Shown here: piece after piece, positions 61,212 through 64,000 of the stretch | Layout of the letters: every line of letters begins with the position of its first letter | How positions within the stretch are numbered: the stretch's first letter is position 1 | Assembly: GCA_038229715.1 (NCBI GenBank) | Contig: JBBROD010000012.1 | Location: 1-64,000 of the forward strand | Reading direction: 5' to 3' | DNA length: 64,000 bases | Source of the DNA: JANMES01 sp038229715 | GTDB taxonomy: Bacteria > Planctomycetota > Phycisphaerae > Tepidisphaerales > Tepidisphaeraceae | Notes under the pieces: generated by a model | Database searches by the model: none | What the model was told of the DNA's origin: nothing | The model's input: only the letters and a program-made list of their open reading frames with translations | Translations under genes and position numbers: made by a program

Positions 61212-62465
61212 TCAGTGAATCTGCAGATCGCCGGGATCGCGCAGCAGGGTGCCCATCCGCAGCATGGCGTCGATAACGCGCCAGCTGAAGCCCATTTGAT
61301 CGACCGCCTGCCCGGTGAAGACACGAACGGTGCGCTTCTGCATCCGTCTTGCGATGATCGAACCGTACCAGCGATGCTGATAAGCAAGCCCGGCGCGATG
61401 CAGGTTGAAAAGCTGGCCGTTGTACCACGAGTCAATCACCCGCCGCCAAAGAGCAAACTCACGATGTCGGCCGGCCTGGTAGTCCTGCATCGCGTTTGGC
61501 GACGGCGATTGAATCGCGTCGAACAGCGCGAACGCGCCCTTCATGCTGAGATAAAGGCCTGTGGAAAAAATCGGGTCGATGAACCCGGCTGCGTCACCCA
61601 CCATCGCCCAACCGGGGCCGTGCATGGTTTGTGAGATCAACTGGTAGTTCTGGTACTTCACCACCGGCGTCTGTCGCGTGGCGCCGTATGTATATTGTTT
61701 GAGCGAGGGTTCGTCGGCCAAATACCCGTCGTATTGAGCCTCGATTGAGTCGCCGTACTGTTCGAGGTGTTTCGGGTCGATCACCACGCCGAGCGAGACT
61801 CGACCCGGCAGCGGAATCCGCCACGACCAGCCGTTGGTGAGGTAATCGGTGTGGATGTGGCCTTCGTCGGACATTTTAGAACTGCTGAGGTGCGCGAACA
61901 GCGCGACGTCCCCGCGCCCGCCGCGAGACACGGGCACGTCGAGTAATCGCGACAACGCGCGGGATCGGCCGGTGGCGTCGATGATCAGGTCCGGCGCGCC
62001 GCTGAAGTAGTCGGCGGTTTGCTCCAGAGTGTCCGACGTAAGACGGACGGTATTCGGCGCATCGCCCTTTTCGATCTTGGCCGCGAATTGAAAGACCTTC
62101 GCCCCGGCCTGCTCGGCCGCTTCGAGCACGGCGCGATCGAACTGATCGCGCGGCGTGTTGTACGCGTAGTGCGGCAGCTTCTGATCCGCCCAGGAAAATT
62201 TGAACGAAATCACCTCGTCCGCCGTCAGGCAAACCGTCGCGCCGGGTTTATAGATGCTGAACGATTTGACCTTGTCTTCAATCCCGAGCCGCCGCAGCAT
62301 CGGCACGACGGCCGGCAATAACGATTCCCCAACGATCAGCGGCGGACGCTTATCGGTGTGAAAGATGGCGACGCGGTAACCTTCCCTGGCGAGCAGCGCG
62401 CCCACGGTAGCGCCAGCCGGCCCGCCGCCGAGGATAGCGATCGTTTTGATCTGCTGCCGAGCCAT
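61212..62465 (-). CDS. Flavin-dependent halogenase-like FAD oxidoreductase
   Basis: This 417-residue flavoprotein has an N-terminal dinucleotide-binding motif (IAILGGGPAGATVGALL, residues 9-25). GWSWRIPLPG contains the WxWxIP motif (213-218) that marks the tryptophan-halogenase family. Lys73 in IYKPGATV sits where the catalytic Lys of flavin halogenases is expected. GPGWAMVGDAAGFIDPIFSTG is the second FAD-contacting block. The related geranylgeranyl-reductase and monooxygenase groups lack WxWxIP. It could halogenate an aromatic substrate or be a non-halogenating relative. No flavin reductase, NRPS or PKS gene is near, so it is not in a visible biosynthetic cluster. CTGATCCGATCAG, a 13-bp palindrome at about 62475-62488, lies just upstream of the start. 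Confidence 0.7.
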   Translation of the reverse strand: MARQQIKTIAILGGGPAGATVGALLAREGYRVAIFHTDKRPPLIVGESLLPAVVPMLRRLGIEDKVKSFSIYKPGATVCLTADEVISFKFSWADQKLPHYAYNTPRDQFDRAVLEAAEQAGAKVFQFAAKIEKGDAPNTVRLTSDTLEQTADYFSGAPDLIIDATGRSRALSRLLDVPVSRGGRGDVALFAHLSSSKMSDEGHIHTDYLTNGWSWRIPLPGRVSLGVVIDPKHLEQYGDSIEAQYDGYLADEPSLKQYTYGATRQTPVVKYQNYQLISQTMHGPGWAMVGDAAGFIDPIFSTGLYLSMKGAFALFDAIQSPSPNAMQDYQAGRHREFALWRRVIDSWYNGQLFNLHRAGLAYQHRWYGSIIARRMQKRTVRVFTGQAVDQMGFSWRVIDAMLRMGTLLRDPGDLQIH

Positions 62466-62545
62466 AGTTTCACGGCTATCTGATCCGATCAGGGCGCGGC
62501 GAACAAGCTTTATTGCGCCGCTATTCCGGTCGACGGTGACAGTCC

Positions 62546-62704
62546 ATGACTACAACGGCAAAACCAAAGTTACAATGCCCATGCTGTTTGAAACCCCCGG
62601 AGTTGTACGGTAATGTCAGCAAGGTTGCGGTAGAAGGCAACGAGCACCTGCTCGATCGACTGACCGCTGTACTCAACGCAATCGCGAAAAAAGGAGAACC
62701 ATGA
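62546..62704 (+). CDS. 52-residue protein with CPCC motif
   Basis: This short gene encodes MTTTAKPKLQCPCCLKPPEL at its start, followed by a helix (EHLLDRLTAVLNAIAKKGEP). The CPCC cluster suggests metal binding or thiol chemistry, although only three cysteines are present, so a full zinc ribbon would need a partner or a dimer. Its last codon and stop overlap the ATG of the DoxX-like gene by 4 bp (ATGA), and the DoxX ribosome-binding site lies within it. That coupling is the main evidence that it is real. Its own ribosome-binding site is weak. It is too short for usual gene finders. Confidence 0.55.
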   Translation: MTTTAKPKLQCPCCLKPPELYGNVSKVAVEGNEHLLDRLTAVLNAIAKKGEP

Positions 62705-63135
62705 CGACCCTCAGCACTGAATCCACACCGCTAGCTAAGCCGTCGAAGGGAGTGCGCGTCATTGCACATATCGCGCGGATTCTACTCGGCGCTTTGTTCA
62801 CGTTTGCCGGGCTGAACATCTTCTTCAAATGGGTCATGCCGCCTGCGGATCACCAGCCGGAGTTTCCGCGGGCGTTGATGCAAACCGGTTATATGATGCA
62901 GATGATCGGCGCGACGCAACTGTTTGTCGGCGTGTTATTCCTGATCAACCGGTACGTGGCGTTTGCGGTAGTCGTCTTCACGCCGTTGATGGTGAATATC
63001 GTCGCGTTGCATTTTTTCAAAGACCGCGACGGCCTGCCGATGGCTCTGATCGTGATGTGTCTGTGGGCCATGCTGGTATGGGCGTATCGGTCGGCCTACG
63101 TTCCCCTGTTCGTCGCCCAGAAGACACCCGGATGA
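62701..63135 (+). CDS. DoxX-like membrane protein
   Basis: This 144-residue protein has an excellent ribosome-binding site (AAGGAG, 6 bp before ATG). It has four membrane segments: VIAHIARILLGALFTFAGL, YMMQMIGATQLFVGVLFLI, YVAFAVVVFTPLMVNIVAL and MALIVMCLWAMLVWAYRS. GLNIFFKWV after the first helix and FLINRYVAF are typical of the DoxX-like family. The role of the family is poorly defined; links to redox stress and to thiosulfate-quinone oxidoreductase have been described for some members. It overlaps the CPCC gene and is followed 25 bp later by the SRPBCC gene, so the three are probably one operon. Confidence 0.82.
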   Translation: MTTLSTESTPLAKPSKGVRVIAHIARILLGALFTFAGLNIFFKWVMPPADHQPEFPRALMQTGYMMQMIGATQLFVGVLFLINRYVAFAVVVFTPLMVNIVALHFFKDRDGLPMALIVMCLWAMLVWAYRSAYVPLFVAQKTPG

Positions 63136-63160
63136 TCGAATCTCAATCGAGGAAAACTCC

Positions 63161-63700
63161 ATGTTGCCATACATTCTGATTGGCGTTGCCGTGGTGATCG
63201 CGCTGCTCGTAATCCTCATCGCGATTCAGCCGGCGGCGTTTCGGATCGAACGGAGCATCCTGGTCAACGCCCCGCCGGCAACGGTGTTTGAACAGGTGAA
63301 CGACTTTCGCGCCTGGGCGGCGTGGTCTCCGTGGGACAAGATCGATCCGAATCTGCAACGCACCTACTCCGGCCCGCCGTCAGGCCCGGGTACGGCCTAT
63401 GCGTGGATCGGAAACAGCAAGGTCGGGCAAGGCAATATGACGCTGACCGATTCAACCCCGCCCGAGCGGCTGCGTCTCCGACTGGAATTCCTCAAACCCT
63501 TCAAGGCTACGAACACCGCAGAGTTCACCTTCAAACCGCAGGTCGATCAGACGCTCGTCAACTGGGCCATGGCCGGCCGGCGCAACTTCGCCATGAAAGC
63601 GTTCGGCCTACTGATGAACTTCGACAAACTCGTCGGCGGTGATTTTGAAAAGGGCTTGGTAGCGCTGAAGGCGGTCGCCGAATCGCAAGCCTCTCGGTGA
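63161..63700 (+). CDS. SRPBCC (START/Bet v1-like) family protein with membrane anchor
   Basis: This 179-residue protein has GAGGAAAA before the ATG. It starts with one membrane helix (YILIGVAVVIALLVILIAI). The SRPBCC domain follows: FRIERSILVNAPPATVFEQV, FRAWAAWSPWDKIDPN, GPGTAYAWIGN and RLRLRLEFLKPF, the usual polyketide-cyclase/START-like pattern with a hydrophobic ligand cavity. Proteins of this layout are common in bacteria, but the ligand is unknown. It is probably in one transcription unit with the CPCC and DoxX-like genes. Confidence 0.88.
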   Translation: MLPYILIGVAVVIALLVILIAIQPAAFRIERSILVNAPPATVFEQVNDFRAWAAWSPWDKIDPNLQRTYSGPPSGPGTAYAWIGNSKVGQGNMTLTDSTPPERLRLRLEFLKPFKATNTAEFTFKPQVDQTLVNWAMAGRRNFAMKAFGLLMNFDKLVGGDFEKGLVALKAVAESQASR

Positions 63701-63876
63701 GCGTCCGCAGCCATTGCGGCGACATCACTCGTGATGTACTACACGATGGGTCACGCATCCTGTGCGAAGTAATGTACCGCTTGCGGTGTTCTTCCTTCGT
63801 CCGTGCTCGATTATACGCGCTATTCCTGAGTGATTGTGCTACCGTCCACTCTCACACCTCACAGAAAGCAGGCCGC

Positions 63877-64000
63877 ATGCAAAAACTTGTTGGAATTATC
63901 GCTGTTGTTTTGCTGTTGGCGTACGCCGGATACAAGATTTTCTCCGGACGGATCGATTGGGCCGATCCGAACTCCGTCGCGACGGCGTTCCTATCGAAGC
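63877..64000 (+). CDS. N-terminal part of a membrane-anchored or secreted protein, cut by window end
   Basis: An ATG at 63877 opens a frame that runs to the window end: a short basic start, a hydrophobic stretch (VGIIAVVLLLAYAGYKIF), then SGRIDWADPNSVATAFLSK. The hydrophobic part is an anchor or signal segment. Only about 41 residues are visible and no family can be named. The 176 bp before it show no other gene. Confidence 0.6.
   Translation, partial: MQKLVGIIAVVLLLAYAGYKIFSGRIDWADPNSVATAFLSK

Noticed and set aside
1..64000. tRNA, rRNA, insertion sequence, prophage or restriction-modification genes
   Set aside because: Read for cloverleaf ends, rRNA motifs, transposase (DDE) and integrase patterns; nothing convincing was seen. 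The EVE-domain gene alone is not evidence of a defence locus.

Overview
The window is a bacterial chromosome segment, moderately GC-rich by eye, and most probably from a member of the Planctomycetota (Phycisphaerae-like). The family content supports this: several formylglycine-type sulfatases and sialate O-acetylesterases, a DUF1800-DUF1501 pair with a Tat signal, a DUF4159 protein next to ExbB/ExbD/ExbD, very large periplasmic TPR proteins, and an AddAB rather than RecBCD recombination nuclease. This assignment is an inference from families, not from a phylogenetic marker. No rRNA, tRNA, insertion sequence, prophage or CRISPR array was seen.

Layout. (1) 1-15.7 kb is a polysaccharide-degradation region: two sulfatases (one cut by the window edge), a GH42 beta-galactosidase, two sialate O-acetylesterase-family proteins, a secreted TIM-barrel/ricin-like protein, a secreted transglutaminase-like protein and a secreted unknown. 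(2) 15.8-18.0 kb is a tdh-kbl threonine-to-glycine operon. (3) 18.4-34.0 kb is an envelope region: a DUF4159 membrane protein, ExbD-ExbD-ExbB, DUF1501/DUF1800, then four co-directional TPR genes with overlapping or close junctions. The two largest combine TPR ends with repeated beta modules carrying a TETGxxTGVF-type motif. This is my best candidate for an undescribed system. (4) 34-36.4 kb holds small housekeeping genes (ThiF-like E1, YlbF-like, EVE domain, PH domain). (5) 36.4-43.7 kb is a surface-glycan block of four glycosyltransferases plus a heptose kinase/nucleotidyltransferase with HldE domains in reversed order. (6) 44-48 kb holds a possible glyoxylate module (GlcD-like oxidase, class V aminotransferase, hydroxypyruvate-isomerase-like TIM barrel). 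(7) 48.1-55.4 kb is addB-addA. (8) 55.4-64 kb is mixed: an unknown protein, a polyprenol-type glycosyltransferase, a TPR lipoprotein, a pseudouridine synthase, small secreted proteins, a STAS protein, a flavin-halogenase-like oxidoreductase, and a DoxX/SRPBCC group preceded by a 52-residue CPCC protein.

Dispersed palindromic elements lie between genes. One family has a GGGCC-TCC-GGCCC core (18155-18272, 36432-36474, relic 47193-47248). A second has arms beginning TCGTCATCCTGAGG (21117-21201, partial 21244-21268, collapsed 33416-33432). Gene starts were moved from the longest open frame wherever a ribosome-binding site, signal peptide or overlap with the neighbour gave a better choice; this is stated in each entry.
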